The notes: generated from the sequence alone by a model not told the origin. Positions 9,976 through 22,582 are shown, numbered from the stretch's first letter. The stretch: 64,000 bases of DNA from Asterochloris sp. CNOR1 (GCA_963969365.1 OZ017751.1:806001-870000); one strand, 5' to 3'. Numbers and translations are program-made.

Positions 9976-12412
9976 CCGTGGCGTGGTGGCTGTCCGTGCC
10001 CTGCATGAGACGCTGCAGCTGCACCAGGCCACAGCAGACATGGTGCACAGCCAGCCGCTACAAGCACTCCTCTCCCTAGCAGATGCTGCTGCCCTTTCGG
10101 CAGACTCTTCGGCCTCAGCGGCCTCAACAGCAAGCAATGTGCTCAGCGATGCCACTGCTGATGGCACTGTTGATGCTGCTGCACAGACAGCACAGCGAGC
10201 TGGCGGCTGGTTTGGCTTCATCTCTGACGGCCTGGAGACAGTGCTGGACTACATTCAGAGTGGACTCCAGCAGCTGCACGTGCCCTACACCTATGGCTGG
10301 TCCATCATTCTGCTCACCTGCATTGTCAAATTGGCCCTGCTCCCGGTCACAAAGATTCAGGTGGGTGCTTCCTGGGCTATAGGGAAGCAAGCAATGCTGA
10401 TTAAGATGCCCCGTTGTTCAGCCCTGACTGCTGCCCCCACACCATCCAGGTGGACAGCAGCATCGCCATGCAGAACCTGAAGCCGACCATTGACAACATC
10501 AAGCGCCTGTATGGTGACGATAAGGACAAGGTGCAGCGCGAGACGACAGCGCTGTACGAGAAGGCAGGGGTCAAGCCGCTGGCAGGTGAGGCAACACCTA
10601 CTCCGCAGACTGCTCCCAGCATGCCTGTTTGTGCGAGCACACTATCCAATCGCACACTGCTCATGCCGCCCCTTGCAGCACTGCTCCCTCATCAGCCTGC
10701 TCCCTGTGTCCTGGCTGCGCAGGCATCACCTGGCCTGGGGGACTGCACCAGCTACCCACGGCAGCCTCCTCTGTCCACTTATACTCTGCTGGCACTGGCT
10801 GTTGGTGCCATCATGCAGCTCTGTGGATGACTGCACTGGCAGCACATTTGCTGTGGTGTGCTGCAGGCTGCCTGCCCTCACTGGCCACCATCCCCATCTT
10901 CATAGGCCTGTACCAGTCCCTGTCCAATGTGGCCAACAGCGGGCAGCTAGACACAGAGGGCTTCTATTGGCTGCCCTCCCTGGCGGCACCCACCACGTTG
11001 GCAGCGCGGCGAGCAGGTGGGCACACCTGAGGGCAGAGGGCGGTGGGCGCTGCAGCTGTGCCAAGCAACCACATGCTGCCCTCACGCCTCACCTGCGCTG
11101 CATTCAAAGCAGCAGGTCATAGGAACGGCAGCGTGACACCAGAAAAGCATGACTCTGCAGCACACATTGTTGGGGCCAAGCCAAAATCTGAGTTGCAAGC
11201 CTGCACAGGACTTCACTTGGGCTAGTTGGTTACAAGAAACTGTGCTTGTGCAGGCACAAGCACGGCTTGGCTCTTTCCCTTTGTGGATGGGCACCCTCCG
11301 ATTGGCTGGCTGGATGCCTCCAAGTACCTTGTTCTGCCTGTATTGCTGGTGAGCTCAAAGGCGCTGCACATGCTGAGTGTGCCCGCAGGCAGGTGAGCTG
11401 CCCCTGCTGCATCAAGCTGCCGCCCTGCAGGCCATCTCTTGAGCGGCAGCCTTGTGGTTTGTACATGCTTATGTCTGAGCTTGATGCTAGATACCCCGCA
11501 GCACCAGGCAAGTCTGCAAGCCCCAAGCACATGCCCAGCAATGCCGAGGGGATGAGGCGTGCTGAGTGTATGATAAGTGGTTGAGTGGCCTGCAGGTGGT
11601 GGCGCAGTATGTGTCCTCGGCCCTGGTCAGTCCCCCTGTCGACCCTAATGATGAGAATGCCAAGACCTCGCAGCGCATTGTGGCCTTTCTGCCGCTCATG
11701 GTGGGCTGGTTCGCGCTGCAAGTGCCCTCCGGCCTCAGCCTGTACTACTTTGCCAACACCATCCTGACGAGCACACAGCAAGTCGCACTGCGCAAGCTGG
11801 GGGGTAATCAAGCTTGCATGTCTTGGCTGGCCTTCTGACTGGCTGCACTGGAGTTGATAGATTGGTTGGCATGCCTCGGGCATGATCTCTTTCATCGCTT
11901 TTGGCTTGTTTGTGATGCTGGGACTCTGACGGAGAGATGCACTGTACAGCACTGTTATGTGTGCTGCAGAGGAGCACCATGTCATGCTTGCATGCAGGAG
12001 AGAGTGCCCTGCCAAATTTGGGCGAAGTCACTGTCGGCAAGGCACGCAGGACTGGCAAGCCTGCAGCTGAGGATCAGAAGCAGCTGGCATACTCCTCAGC
12101 TGAGGGGTCCATGGCCGCCCCTGAAGTCAGTGGCAGTGAGCCTCCAAGTGGCAATGGGGCTGTGGCTGTGGAAAGCATGGACGGGGTGAGCTCCTATCAG
12201 CCTGGCATGCAGGTTTCAACTCCAGGCCACGACTACATCTGTTCTGCAATGATGCTTTGCAAATTGACCCCCATGCGCTGCAGGATGCCATTGCCAATGG
12301 CGCAGTCATGGCAGCCTCAGCAGTCTCTGCACAGCAGGAGGATGGCCAGCCCAGACCTATCAACAGGCGCTGCAAGCGCAAGAAACGTGAATTCCTCGAT
12401 TTTGCTGTTTGA
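9976..12412 (+). CDS. ALB3: ALB3/Oxa1/YidC-type thylakoid membrane insertase
   Basis: Inserts light-harvesting and other proteins into the thylakoid membrane together with the chloroplast SRP pathway. Exons are 9976-10360, 10450-10585, 10867-11016, 11254-11348, 11596-11803, 11998-12185 and 12284-12412, all phase-consistent. Oxa1/YidC hallmarks are YGWSIILLTCIVKLALLPVT, VQRETTALYEKAGVKPLAG, the segment IPIFIGLYQSLSNVA, FYWLPSLA, WLFPFVDGHPP and the last helix pair ending SGLSLYYFANTILT. The C-terminal tail is hydrophilic and ends in a basic cluster (RRCKRKKREFLDFAV), like the positively charged cpSRP43-binding motif of plant ALB3. The transit-peptide exon upstream is not resolved, so the true start is before 9976. 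Convergent with the delta-tubulin gene. Confidence 0.93.
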
Positions 12413-13122
12413 CACCCGTGGCTTCTTGCAAGCCAAGACACTGCAACACGAAACAGAACAGGACAGGGGGCTACTTGGTGTGAGTCCACTTGCGGGGTTG
12501 TGGGGGGGAGGGGGTTGGGGAGGGGTGGTGGACATGCAGGCAGACAGAATGCACAGCAGGGTCACAACCTTGCAGGGCAAAGCAGCCTCAAACAGCAGCA
12601 CATCCATTGCGCTGGCATGTGACTGGCCACAGGGTGAATGCGGGCCATCATGAGCACCAACAGGCTGTCCTTACTCAGTTCTGGCTGGGCCTTTGCCATC
12701 CACTTCAAGACTGGAGGCAAGGCACCTGTAAAAGCGTAGCTGTGTGGCCTCCCAGGTCAAGCTAGCAGCTTGAATTGAGGGCCTGCGTATATCCAGTTGT
12801 TGCCCATGTCTCAAAAACATCCTGTCCTTGGGACATGTGGTATCATGTCCTTGAGACACGGTCATGCGCAGGCTGCATGCCTGAGTGACTGCAAAGCATT
12901 CTGAGCTGAGCTGAGTGGCCAAGCGTCTCTGCATCTGCATTTTTATCGTCATGCCACTGCAGCGTATGTGGCTGTGCCCTTCTCCTCTTGCCAGGCTTCC
13001 AAGCTGTCCCTGCTGTCTGTCAGTGATGCCACTCTCCACCCTCTCAGCTCCTCCACAGATTGATGGTAGGCCAGCTATGTCAGCGGCAGCCTCCTGGTGC
13101 ATATGCTGCTGCCACTGCATCA
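12413..13122. other. Convergent 3' spacer with G-rich tract and inverted repeat
   Basis: About 700 bp between the ALB3 and delta-tubulin stops. It contains a strongly G-rich stretch (12494-12531, five runs of four or more G) and a near-palindrome listed separately. No coding frame with splice support is seen. Confidence 0.6.
12807..12858. repeat. Imperfect inverted repeat (14-nt arms)
   Basis: The left arm tgtctcaaaaacat (12807-12820) pairs with the right arm atgtccttgagaca (12845-12858) at 12 of 14 positions across a 24-nt spacer that itself holds a shorter palindromic piece (gtccttgggac). It sits in the ALB3/delta-tubulin 3' spacer and could form a hairpin in either 3' UTR. No function is assigned. 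Confidence 0.55.
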
Positions 13123-16100
13123 CTACATGGCTCTGTATCTGCCCAGCAGCTCCTCCGCCCGCGCGAAGGCCAGCTCCAAGTCCTGCTCCTCCAGACCACA
13201 TCGTTGATACTGGTGAAGGTAGGCCCGCACTGAATACATGTTGTACGCTTTCCCCAGCATCGTGCTGATGGGGCCGATGCAGCTCTACAGGGCGGCAGGT
13301 GCTGCTTGAGCGGAAAGTGCTGCTTGAGCAGACATGCCAGGTGCCAGCTGCAATGATCATGGAGTCGCTTCATGAAGCAAACTTTCTGCTGCAGTCTTGG
13401 GGCACAGTTCATGGCCTGGAGGACGGCCAGCACCTATCAGCTTGTACTGAGTGCAACAGGGTGTGCAGCTATGAGACCGTGTCTATGTGCCATGGCAAGC
13501 GCTCTGCGTTCAGCAGCGCTGTGTGTCACCTGATCGTTGGCCACCAGGCTGGCTGACATGTCGCAATCAGCAAAGCGCTGAGGGCTGGCAGCCACAGCCA
13601 GAGCCTGCAGAGCCCATGGCGGGTACAGGCCGGGGTCTGCAAAGCTGGTGGCGTCTGCATCCATCGCCCCTTGACCCCTGCAGCAGCGCTTCTTCTCATG
13701 CACAGCCAAGCATCAGTCCAGGAACCCCTGCTCCCTGCACCTGTACTGCACTCACAGCTTGAGGGGTGAGGTTACAGCTTCAGTCTGTGCAGGCATTGCA
13801 TGGCCCAGCATGCGCTCAGCTATGTCAGCTGCAAGTGCCTTCCAAGCAAGCAGATGTAGGCAAAGGGTATCATGCTGACCTCAAGGTCAGCAGGGCTGCC
13901 AAAGACTTGTTCACAGGGCGTGATTTCAAATCCCCTGAGCGATTCAGTCTCAGGTTCCAGTCCAGGTTATGCTCAACTGTGCTGCCTGCAGTGACCAGAG
14001 TTAGCTGTTGACAGCGGTGGTTCAGACTGTACAGGGTGCAGTGGCAAGGGCCAGAGCGTGGGGCGCATCTGATCGAGCGCATGTGCATGCTTGGCCGATA
14101 GGTGCCAAGCCAGAGTGTCACAAGCATTGCCCTTGCGCCTTACTTGACAGTGAGCACTGAGTGGGGCACTGAGACCTGCTCGTCAACTCCAGAGAAAATG
14201 CGCAGTGCAGAGCTGGGGAGGTGTCACACCCTCTGCCAAGGCAGCAGTCATGACAACTGCAAGGAAGGCGTGGAAGGACCCCGCCGCTGACCTGTGACCT
14301 GCATCTGGCGCAGCCGTTTCAGGGTGCCCTCCCATGTGAAGGTAGTGAATCCCACTGAGGCTGCCGGCATCTGGGGCACGTTGCGCAGGGTCAGCATGCG
14401 GTACCCTGGGTGGCAGCACAGGTGCTCCACATGGTCCCCAAACAGGGTCAGGCTCTTGCCTTGCAACCCGCTGCAGCCTGCAGGCACCAGAGCCCAGATT
14501 TGTCAGATTGCAGCATGTCCTGTCTTGCAGTGTGGTAGTGAAGACTGTCTGCATGGAAGGGACAAACGGGCTGACAGCGCCTGAAAGAGAAGGACTGGTG
14601 CTGAGATGCAGTGTTTTCGCCAAACAACGCACCTGCAGCTGGGCGCAGCCTGGAAGGCAGCAGCGTAGCCGCCAGGGACTGTGCTGCGACACGATTGATG
14701 TCCTGCAGGGCAGTACACCCCACTTGTGCCAGGCTGCAGACAGCAATTGCCCCACAAATTTGCAGGGCCACCCAGTCAAACCAAGCATGTGTCTGCAAGC
14801 TTGGCTGGCTGCCATGCGCGCCAGCACAGGGCTGTGGGGAGTTGGAGCAAGCTCTGCTCTTGCTGTGCAGGCCTGCATCATACAGGCCATGCAGTGCAGA
14901 GCCCAGGGGGGCACCACAGACGAAAGCCCGCACAGGCACTGAACTCACATGGATGCTGGGCCGGGCTATCTTGAGGACCTTTTGGCAGGTGCTGTTGAGG
15001 GTGCTGTTCTCCACTAGGACGATCCCATCTGACACGCTGCTGAGGTGGGACAGCGTCAGCATTGTGTTGTAGCTCTGCACCACCACCTCTCCTGACTCAT
15101 AGGGCCTGCAGCGTAGGGACAGGATGATGCACCAGCAGGCTGCAGTACAGCCTGGGGTTCTGCTGTGCACACATGCACAGAGGCTGGCCCACACAGGATG
15201 CAAGACAGGCGGCCAATGGATGTGCCTTCCAGTGCTGCATTGTGCTCTGCTGCCTACACTTGGGCCTGCTGCACATACAAGGAGCGTAGAGATTGGCACC
15301 TGCATGGCATGAGAGCAGGGCATGCTGCGTCGGCCCCAGGTGGCCGTCAAGCTGCACTGCATGTTTATGTTGGCCAAGCTGGGCCGCCTTGGGCACAACC
15401 AACACAGGCCCTCTTGCAGCAAGCTGCAGCCATGTCATCACAGGGGCAGGCTATGCTGCCCAGGGCGCCACTGGCGGGGAGTCTGCAGCAGGCTCCAGGC
15501 AAGGCATACCAAGCCCGCAATGCCCTAGCTGCAGCGGGCCATGTTACCTGTGTCCTCACCAGATGCAGTGATTCATCAGGAAGGCGCAGGGGAACTCGTC
15601 CCGCAGCGCCTCAGCCACTCGCGCCCCAAAGCCAGCCCCCGTGCCCCCCGCCATGCTCTGCAGCATCAGGAAGCCCCCAAAGTGGTCTGTCTCCTCCACC
15701 TGCAGGTGCAACAGATGGTCATGCACAGCAGTGAGGCTGTGCGTGCTGTGTAGTGGCTCCTGCATTTGCACTCTGGCTCACTGTCATTCTGCAGAGAGCA
15801 GCCTGCCACTGCTCATTGCTTGAACTGCCACTCCACAGGCCCTAGCTGAGGCCCTTTGAAAATTGCAAGAATGCCTTGAACATGAGAGTGTACGGCCTGA
15901 TTTCTAGAATGTACCCAGGGAAAAGTTACACACTCAGGTCCCATGCCAGGCTTGAAGCCTGGACCCTGCAGACTGTCCTGGGCATTAGCAAGTAGTCAAG
16001 ACATGTGGCCATTCATTCTCCCAGCCGCCTTTGCTTGTCTCCTAACAGACAACCTGCAGGCTGCCTTGCACCCTCTGCCCAGGGAGAGGACAGAAGTTTG

Positions 16101-16708
16101 CTTCAAGGGTTCAGGGTCTGCTGGGGCGTGAGGCATCCCACGGCAACTTGCCACTGCTCACTTACAGCCGCCTCAGCTCTTAGGGCCTGATGGGAGCTCC
16201 TTGGACAGTGCAGACGGCATTAGACATGCACAGCATGGCACAGACCAGGGCTCAGGCATGACTTCCCTTTCCCCCCATTGCCCACCTCTCGTCGCACCAG
16301 CTCACAAGCAGCATCGCTGAAGCATTGCCCATAACCCATGTAGCCTCTGGCCCAGTTATTGCCTGAGCCGCTCTGCTGCGTGAAGCCGCTGTTTGTGGCA
16401 TACTGCCACTGGCTGCTGCTCCGGCGGGCTGCCTGCATAGCTGCCTGTACCACTTTGGGCTCCATGTCTAGGAGCACCGCCCTGGCTGCAGGCTTGGCCT
16501 TGCCATCCTCAGGATCCTGCTGCCTGAAGAACTGCTGTGCAGCAGCCCCTGTGGTGCCTCCCTCCGCAGCCAGGCGATCAAACATGCTCAGCCCAATCTG
16601 CAGCGTGCACCCATTGTGCTGGGCGCAGCAATTGATTGACAGCTTATGCATCATCAGTTCCCTAACCTGGTTTCCACATTGGCCTAGTTGGACGGTGATG
16701 ATTGACAT
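13123..16708 (-). CDS. TUBD1: Delta-tubulin (UNI3-type)
   Basis: Basal-body tubulin needed for triplet microtubules. Exons are 16667-16708, 16286-16597, 15560-15699, 14949-15105, 14633-14702, 14292-14477, 13880-13985, 13530-13677 and 13123-13284. They sum to 441 codons (440 aa; human delta-tubulin is about 453). Signatures are N-terminal MSIITVQLGQCGNQ, ARAVLLDMEPKVV, SGSGNNWARGY, the nucleotide-binding loop MAGGTGAGFG (about residues 134-143), PYESGEVVVQSYN, MLTLRNVPQMP, FTTFTWEGTLKRLRQM and the C-terminal AYLHQYQRCGLEEQDLE. The phrases DMEPKV and the Pro-Tyr-x-x-Gly-Glu-Val-x-Val-Gln block separate delta from alpha, beta and gamma tubulins. The join 14292 to 13985 was chosen because it restores phase and the LRG...DADATSFADPGLY alignment; an alternative donor lies 7 nt upstream. 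No acidic C-terminal tail is present, as in other delta-tubulins. Confidence 0.93.
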
Positions 16709-16995
16709 GAGTGGGTTCTTCGGCACAAGATCCTGCTGTGAACCTAGAGGAAAACAATGACGTTCATGCAGGTACGCTGTTTGCCTACACCTTGAGGAGT
16801 CAAAGTTCATGATCATGCTTTGACTGCATGTAACACCAAAGCAACAGACGGCATACATCACAGTTCGAATCTGGGAGACACCTTGTTCCGCCGTGATGGA
16901 GTCAGCTGAAGCGCGCATAGAGATAGGGCACATTGCCATGCTACCGAAATGGAGGGAATGGCGCACAAGGGCAGCCCAAATTTGGGCTTTGACAT

Positions 16996-17638
16996 TCACT
17001 TTGGCCCAATGTGTGGCTTGGTGGTGCCGTGCATGCCAAAGAAGTTCTCATCGACATCAAAAATCTGCAGTCCAGAGCGCGTCAGCAATGGCAGCAAGCA
17101 CAGCTGCAGGCAGGGCAACTTGAAAATGCATTACCTGAAGGAAGTAGCGGGTTTTGGAAACCTGCAGGTGCTTGCTCACAATGTCTGCCACTGCTGCACT
17201 GACCTTCACATTGACCTCAGGGTCTGGAAGACAGATTACTTGTTAGCTTCAGGTGCTGGGTAGTGTAATGAACCTGGCCTTCATGCAGACTTACTGACAG
17301 CACCGATGCTGTAGAGCTGGACATTTGCAGCAGGTTCCGCTGATCCACCAAAGATGATTGTCTGCCCTACATCAACTTGAACCATCATGACGGCCTCTGG
17401 CTTGCCCAAGATCCTGGGCACCTGCAGCAGCACCAGGATGCAGCTGTATCATGTCTGTGCACCGCTCATCACATTATGCAGTTGTTAGATCTCACCTGTG
17501 AGGACAATGCCTTGGCCACAGGCATGGCATCAGGCACTATCACTGCATGGCAACAAACACAATGTGGTTAGTCATCGAGCAGGGAAACATGCCATGTGAC
17601 TCAGCTGTACCGTTGGTGGCGAGCTTGAGGAGCGGCAT
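16996..17638 (-). CDS. MIF/D-dopachrome tautomerase-like protein
   Basis: Small tautomerase-fold protein of the macrophage migration inhibitory factor family (the MDL group of plants), which forms a homotrimer. Exons are 17611-17638, 17496-17542, 17295-17421, 17135-17223 and 16996-17064, giving 119 aa. The start MPLLKLATN exposes Pro2, the catalytic base after Met removal. GKPEAVMMVQ and FGGSAEPAANVQLYSIG match MIF positions, and IFDVDENFFG matches the C-terminal region. The Cys-x-x-Cys of animal MIF is replaced (Pro-Ala-Ala-Asn-Val), as in plant forms, so no oxidoreductase motif is present. No targeting signal is seen. It lies in tandem with delta-tubulin and the headpiece gene. The actual substrate is not known. 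Confidence 0.92.
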
Positions 17639-17895
17639 CGCTGCTTGGTACAATGAGGCTTTGCGATAGTTTCCGTACATCATCTCCTGACGTCATCTTG
17701 GTTACAGATAGGTTCCAGGAGAACACTATGGCTCTGGTGCTGTGCCCAAACAATAGCAAACGAATTCGCAACAAAACAATGCCAGGGATATCATTCTTGT
17801 GAATGCACACAACATCAGAAATTTTACTCAGCAATCAAACGTGGGAATGCACTCTGCAGCTGGGGCTGCCTATGTAATTCTGGAAGGCCGGCCCT

Positions 17896-20800
17896 TCACC
17901 AGAGGCCCACTTCCTTCTTCTGCATGATCTGACGCCACTTTGGCTGTGCCTGGAACTTGGACTTGTCTAAATTCCACTTTTGAAAAACCTGCAGTAGCAC
18001 AGAGGTTTCACTATCATGCAACCCGCAGGCAAATGCCTCCGGTCCAGGCAGCAAGTGTCACCTTGGCAAACTCATCATCATCCAAGTAAGACTCCTTGCA
18101 GGTAAAGTCTATCCCAGCATTGTGTTCGGGGGTCAGACCTGCAGCATGAGTCAGCAGACTGTGAGACCTGTGTGCTCTGGTAGCTCATTGCGGCTTTGAA
18201 GCGGATGCATGCAGCTTGGACAGCACCGTGCCGTTTTGTCTGGTGTCTGCAACACCTCACCTTTGAGCTCCTCGTAAGGGAGGGTCTTTGAGCCCACAGC
18301 GTGCTTCACCTTAAACGCCCTAGGTGGCACTGCAGACTCAGCCCTGGGCTGAGGCACCTTAGCAGGCCCCTGCATGCATGTTTGACGCCTCAGGACCTTG
18401 CACTGCACATAGCTGAGAGCCAGCTCAAGACGACCTGTGACAGGTGCAGCTTTGGCGACTCCGAGCTCACGTCCAGCCAGTGAACACAGGGAGCAGGCAG
18501 CCTCATGAATGCGCTTGCCAAGTTGCCAGCAAATGCTTGTGCTGATGCTGCCTCCATCAAGCAGCTCTAAGGTGCGGAACAAAGACGAGGGGCCACATGG
18601 CATGCCAGCCCACCTCAGACGGCGTCTTGTGCATGGGGTCCACAAAGGAGCCACTGAAGCGCTTGCGCAACACCTTGATGGCCTCTGGCATCTCAGCGTC
18701 GCTCTTGGGCTTGCCTGGCCCGTCCTCAGACGGTCGCCTGGCAGGAGGGGTACCCTGCAGCAGAGCAGCGTCTGGTTGAAGGGAGGCAAGCAATGCTCCA
18801 AAACCAGGTATGAGGGGGCACTATGACGTGTAGCAAGCATCCAGATTCGAGCAGCTCTGCATAAGTGCACAGAAACTCACAGCCTGCAAAACATGCACTT
18901 GGACAGACAGGGAGAGCAGTTGGGGTTGATCATAGAAGCACACTGGACTCTTCAGGCATCAAACATAAGTTTCACTGAGGAGGTCAAATTCAGTGAGGGG
19001 CGGCAATCTGTATGGCAGGGAGGAGGGCAGCAGGGACAAGGCAGATCAGACCTCGGACCCGCTGCAGGCCTGCATGTTCATGGGGGACAAGCTCTTGACT
19101 CCCTGCACTACCTTTAAGCTGTGCTGCGAGATCAGGCGCTTGATCATGGACCCTGAGCGCTCTGGCTGTGGCTGGCCAGCGCCCGCCTGCCGTTGCGGCA
19201 CAGCAGCAGGCTGAGGCGCTGCGGCGTCTGGCCGTTGCTGCGGCTGTCCTGTTGTGCCACCAGCAGCAGCATCCGCAAGGGCAGGCTTGGAAGCTGCTGG
19301 TGCTGCCTGAGCTGCGCCGGCAAGCTCAGCAGGAGAGTCGAGGCCCTTGCGCTGGCTGGTAGGGGTGCTGAGCTGGCCAGACGTGCTGGCAGTTGCCACA
19401 GGAGACTGTTGTCCCCCAGTGAAGTTGGCCTGAGGCTCTGCCTCAGGTGCAGCAGTTCTGGCTGCTGCCACAGCCCTGCCTGGCTGCTCAACATCTGCCA
19501 CATGAGCTGCTCTGTCTACGTCTTTGCCACGAGGTGCTGGCTGGGCTGAGGCTGCAGATTGAGGTGAAGAGGCCACTGTATCTGTGCCGGCAGAAGCCAG
19601 CTTAGGTTGTAAGACAGCAGCTGCCTCAGTGGAGGACTCAGCTGCAGAGGACCCTGCAGCTGCCTGAGGCCCCTCACTGGGCTCAACAGGTTGTGCTGCT
19701 GCAGCCACGGGGGCCACAGGCTTGACCGCAGGAGGAGCAATCCTCCTGCCCCGGCCCCGCCCACCCCTCGCCGTGGCTGGCCGTGCTGGAGGCTCATCAG
19801 CTGGCGCAGTGCCCTCCAAAGCACCCTCTGTGGCTGCTGGTCCATCCTGCAACCCCTGCTTGGTCGCACCGCCCTGTGGGGAAGAATCCCTCACCCCATC
19901 AGCGTCTGCGCCCTCCCCGGGCCCCACGCCGTTGCTCACAGGCGTCCCAGCAGCCTGCACGCCGTTGGCACGCAAGCGCTGGCCATTCTGCATCTCCTGC
20001 AGCTTCTGCTGCACGTGGGTGCTGCCTTGCCTGATGGGTGTTGCAATGGCGCCTGCAGGTAGCACCACAGAGCTGGGTTGACGGATGGTGGTCGCCAGGC
20101 GGTGCTCAGTGAGATGTGCATGATGGGCTGGCAGTGGAGTACAACCACAGGCATGCCAGCATTGCCCCTGGACGATTGGCCACCACCTGGAGCGCTGTGC
20201 TGCCTCAGCCTTCAGTCCAGGCACTGACCCACCTGCAGGAGGTTTGTTGACCTTCCCTGCCTGCAGGCCCTGCTCCATGTCCTTGACAGGGCTGCTCTCT
20301 GCTGAGGCTGCACCTGTGACGCCCATGCTACCACTGTTGGGTGATGCAGCCTCCGTTCCCAGAGCAGGCACCTTGCTATCTTCCTGCTCAGTGGTTGCAT
20401 CGGGTTCTTGCTTGGTAGAAGTTGCAGACGCAGCCTTGCCACCTGCACCAGGTATGTCGATAAGTCTGACACAGCAGCTCCAGTACAATACAGGGCCCAA
20501 CATTGAGAACACAGAATATGTGGGCTTACATACCAACACCATGCTTGCTGGTGGCACGCTCCTGGCAGACTCGGATGAGCACAGCCAACAGCAATGGGCA
20601 CTGAAGTTCCCTGGTCCTGGCCTGGCTTGCAGGCCTCTGGAACACATTGGAACGGCGCAGCAGAAGAGTTGAGCTTGACACAAACAGTCACCTGCAGCTC
20701 TGGCCTCTGCAGCAGGAGACCCCTCCACTGGGCGCCCGTCCCCGTGCAGGCGGGATCCTGCAGGGATGGGGCTGCCAGATGCCTGGGCAGCCTGGACAGC

Positions 20801-22582
20801 CGCCAGCTCCCCTGCCCCAGGCTCAATGGTGTCCTGAGCCAGCTTTGCTGACACAGCAGCCTGGCTGGCGGCGCTGCTGGAGGCAGTGCCTGTGAACCCC
20901 GCGGCAGCCTTGCCGGCAGCACTGTCAGACGGACTGCCAGCTATCCCCTCCAGAGGGGTGGCTGGCTGCGGCGTGCTGGGTGAGGCTGGCTTAGGGGTGG
21001 GCTTGGGGCTGACAATGCCTTTCTTGCCAGAGCCCCGTTTTGTGAGGGCGGGCTTGGACGACTCTGAAACTGCGCCTCCAGCTGGGGTGCCAGACTCAAG
21101 AGCCGCAGAGGGCTCCTGACCAGCACCGCCCACTTGCTGACTGCTGGACGTCACGCTGGCAGTGGGTGCTGCCTCTGCCACAGCAGCTCTGGGAGTGTCA
21201 TCTCCTGTTGAGGCCATGTCTGATGATGCACTGGCAAATGCCTGCGGTGCACCTGCAGGCCAGAGGCATCCAGTTACCCAGTCAGTACCGGCAGCACGAA
21301 GTACAACCAAGAGTGCATCACTGCAGGAGCAGGTCCCAAACCGCATCAGCTGCAGTCCTTGACTTGTCTGCAGAGCCATGCAGGATGCTTTCAGGCCCTC
21401 TTGCCTTGCCTGTCCCACTGGATTCCCTCAGTCCTGGCAGAACCCAGATTCTGCCATTGGCCTGACTCCATGAACTGGTCCCCCTGCCGGCTGCATGCAG
21501 GACCTCCAGTCCCATGCGTTGTCTTAGTACAGGTGCAGCCTGCCTTCACACATGCAAGTCTCGCATGTGCAGTCGATTATGCTCAGCCCCACAATGCCGA
21601 TCACCCTGGCCCTATCAGACGCCCACCGGATTGTTCTTCTGCCTGCTGAAGATCCTCGTCCTCCTCAAACGGATCCCCCTGCACAGAACACCACACCTCG
21701 CAGCTGCAACAGATTGGTGGCTGGCTTGCAGCATAAACTTTCAGACTTGAGGCAAAGAAAACACAGTGACGGTTGAGCTCTAGATGTCGTCTACCATCAG
21801 CGCTCAGTACCTGAGTGTCTAACAGGGCACTGCTGTAATGCTGCAGGGGGGGTGGGGAAATGCGTCTGCGGCTTTGACCAGAGTTGGGGAAGCGCTTGGA
21901 GTAGTTACCGCCTGAGTTGCTGCTGGAGCGCTGCGCCGGGCCAGGAGACGCCTGCACGAGCCAGATACAGGGTTGCAGCTTGCATGTCAGCGGTAACTAT
22001 GCATGCAGAGCGCATTGCACATCACTCCTGCACTGGATTGGGCCTCAAAGGGCAAGGAAGAGCAACAAGCATGCTGGCCATGAGTGCAGGCTGAAGCCAA
22101 CTCTTTACATCCTGCATAGGCTGGTGCACAAGCCAATAGACATCATGCCTTGTGCAGCCTGGTCTTTCTGCTGCCCACCTCGATGAGGTGCTCTGATCCT
22201 GGTCCCAGCTGCTCAGCCTGACATGGCTGTGTGAAGTGCGGGGCAGCACACACCTGCAGATAACATGCAGCCCTGTTTGCGTCGGTTGCAGATCACCTGA
22301 CCACTGCAGCTGACACCTTGAGTGCTTGCTGCCAGTCAGACTACAACATCTTGGCCAGAAAGCTGCTGTATTGATCAATGATGTTGGTGCCTTGTGTAAC
22401 TCGCTTGGACCACGGCCTGTGGAACGGCACGATCGCCAGAGGGGAACGTAGCTTTCTGCACGCACACTGGCTGCCCTGAACCTCACCTGTCTTGGGGACT
22501 GGGCCCCTTGCGGTTGCTGACGCTGACCGGAAGCGGTTGAGGCTGACGATCCTGTCTGCAGATCGGTCTCAGAGCTCAGCAT
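17896..22582 (-). CDS. Disordered protein with C-terminal villin headpiece (806 aa)
   Basis: Likely F-actin-binding protein. Exons are 22487-22582, 21811-21951, 21627-21678, 20692-21252, 20233-20442, 19112-20052, 18614-18754, 18261-18369, 18062-18138 and 17896-17988, closing to 807 codons. About 600 residues are Ala/Ser/Pro/Gln-rich and presumably unstructured, with a basic AT-hook-like patch (ARGGRGRGRRI). The last ~65 residues read KTLPYEELKG, LTPEHNAGIDF, KESYLDDDEFAKVF, QPKWRQIMQKKEVGLW, which fits the villin headpiece including the terminal Lys-Lys-x-x-Gly-Leu-aromatic actin-binding end. No gelsolin repeats precede it, unlike villin. The start MLSSETDLQ is the only ATG that keeps phase. 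It is divergent from NAA60 with a short spacer. Confidence 0.8.

Noticed and set aside
9693-10133. Minus-strand frame of 146 codons
   Set aside because: Antisense to the ALB3 exon and transit region; composition is a shadow and there are no splice or family signals.
16860-16885. tRNA T-loop-like gttcgaatc
   Set aside because: Flanking bases do not pair and no cloverleaf fits on either strand.
17639-17834. Upstream extension of the MIF frame (65 codons)
   Set aside because: The ATG at 17638 gives Met-Pro, which the family requires for the catalytic N-terminal Pro; the extension is probably 5' UTR.
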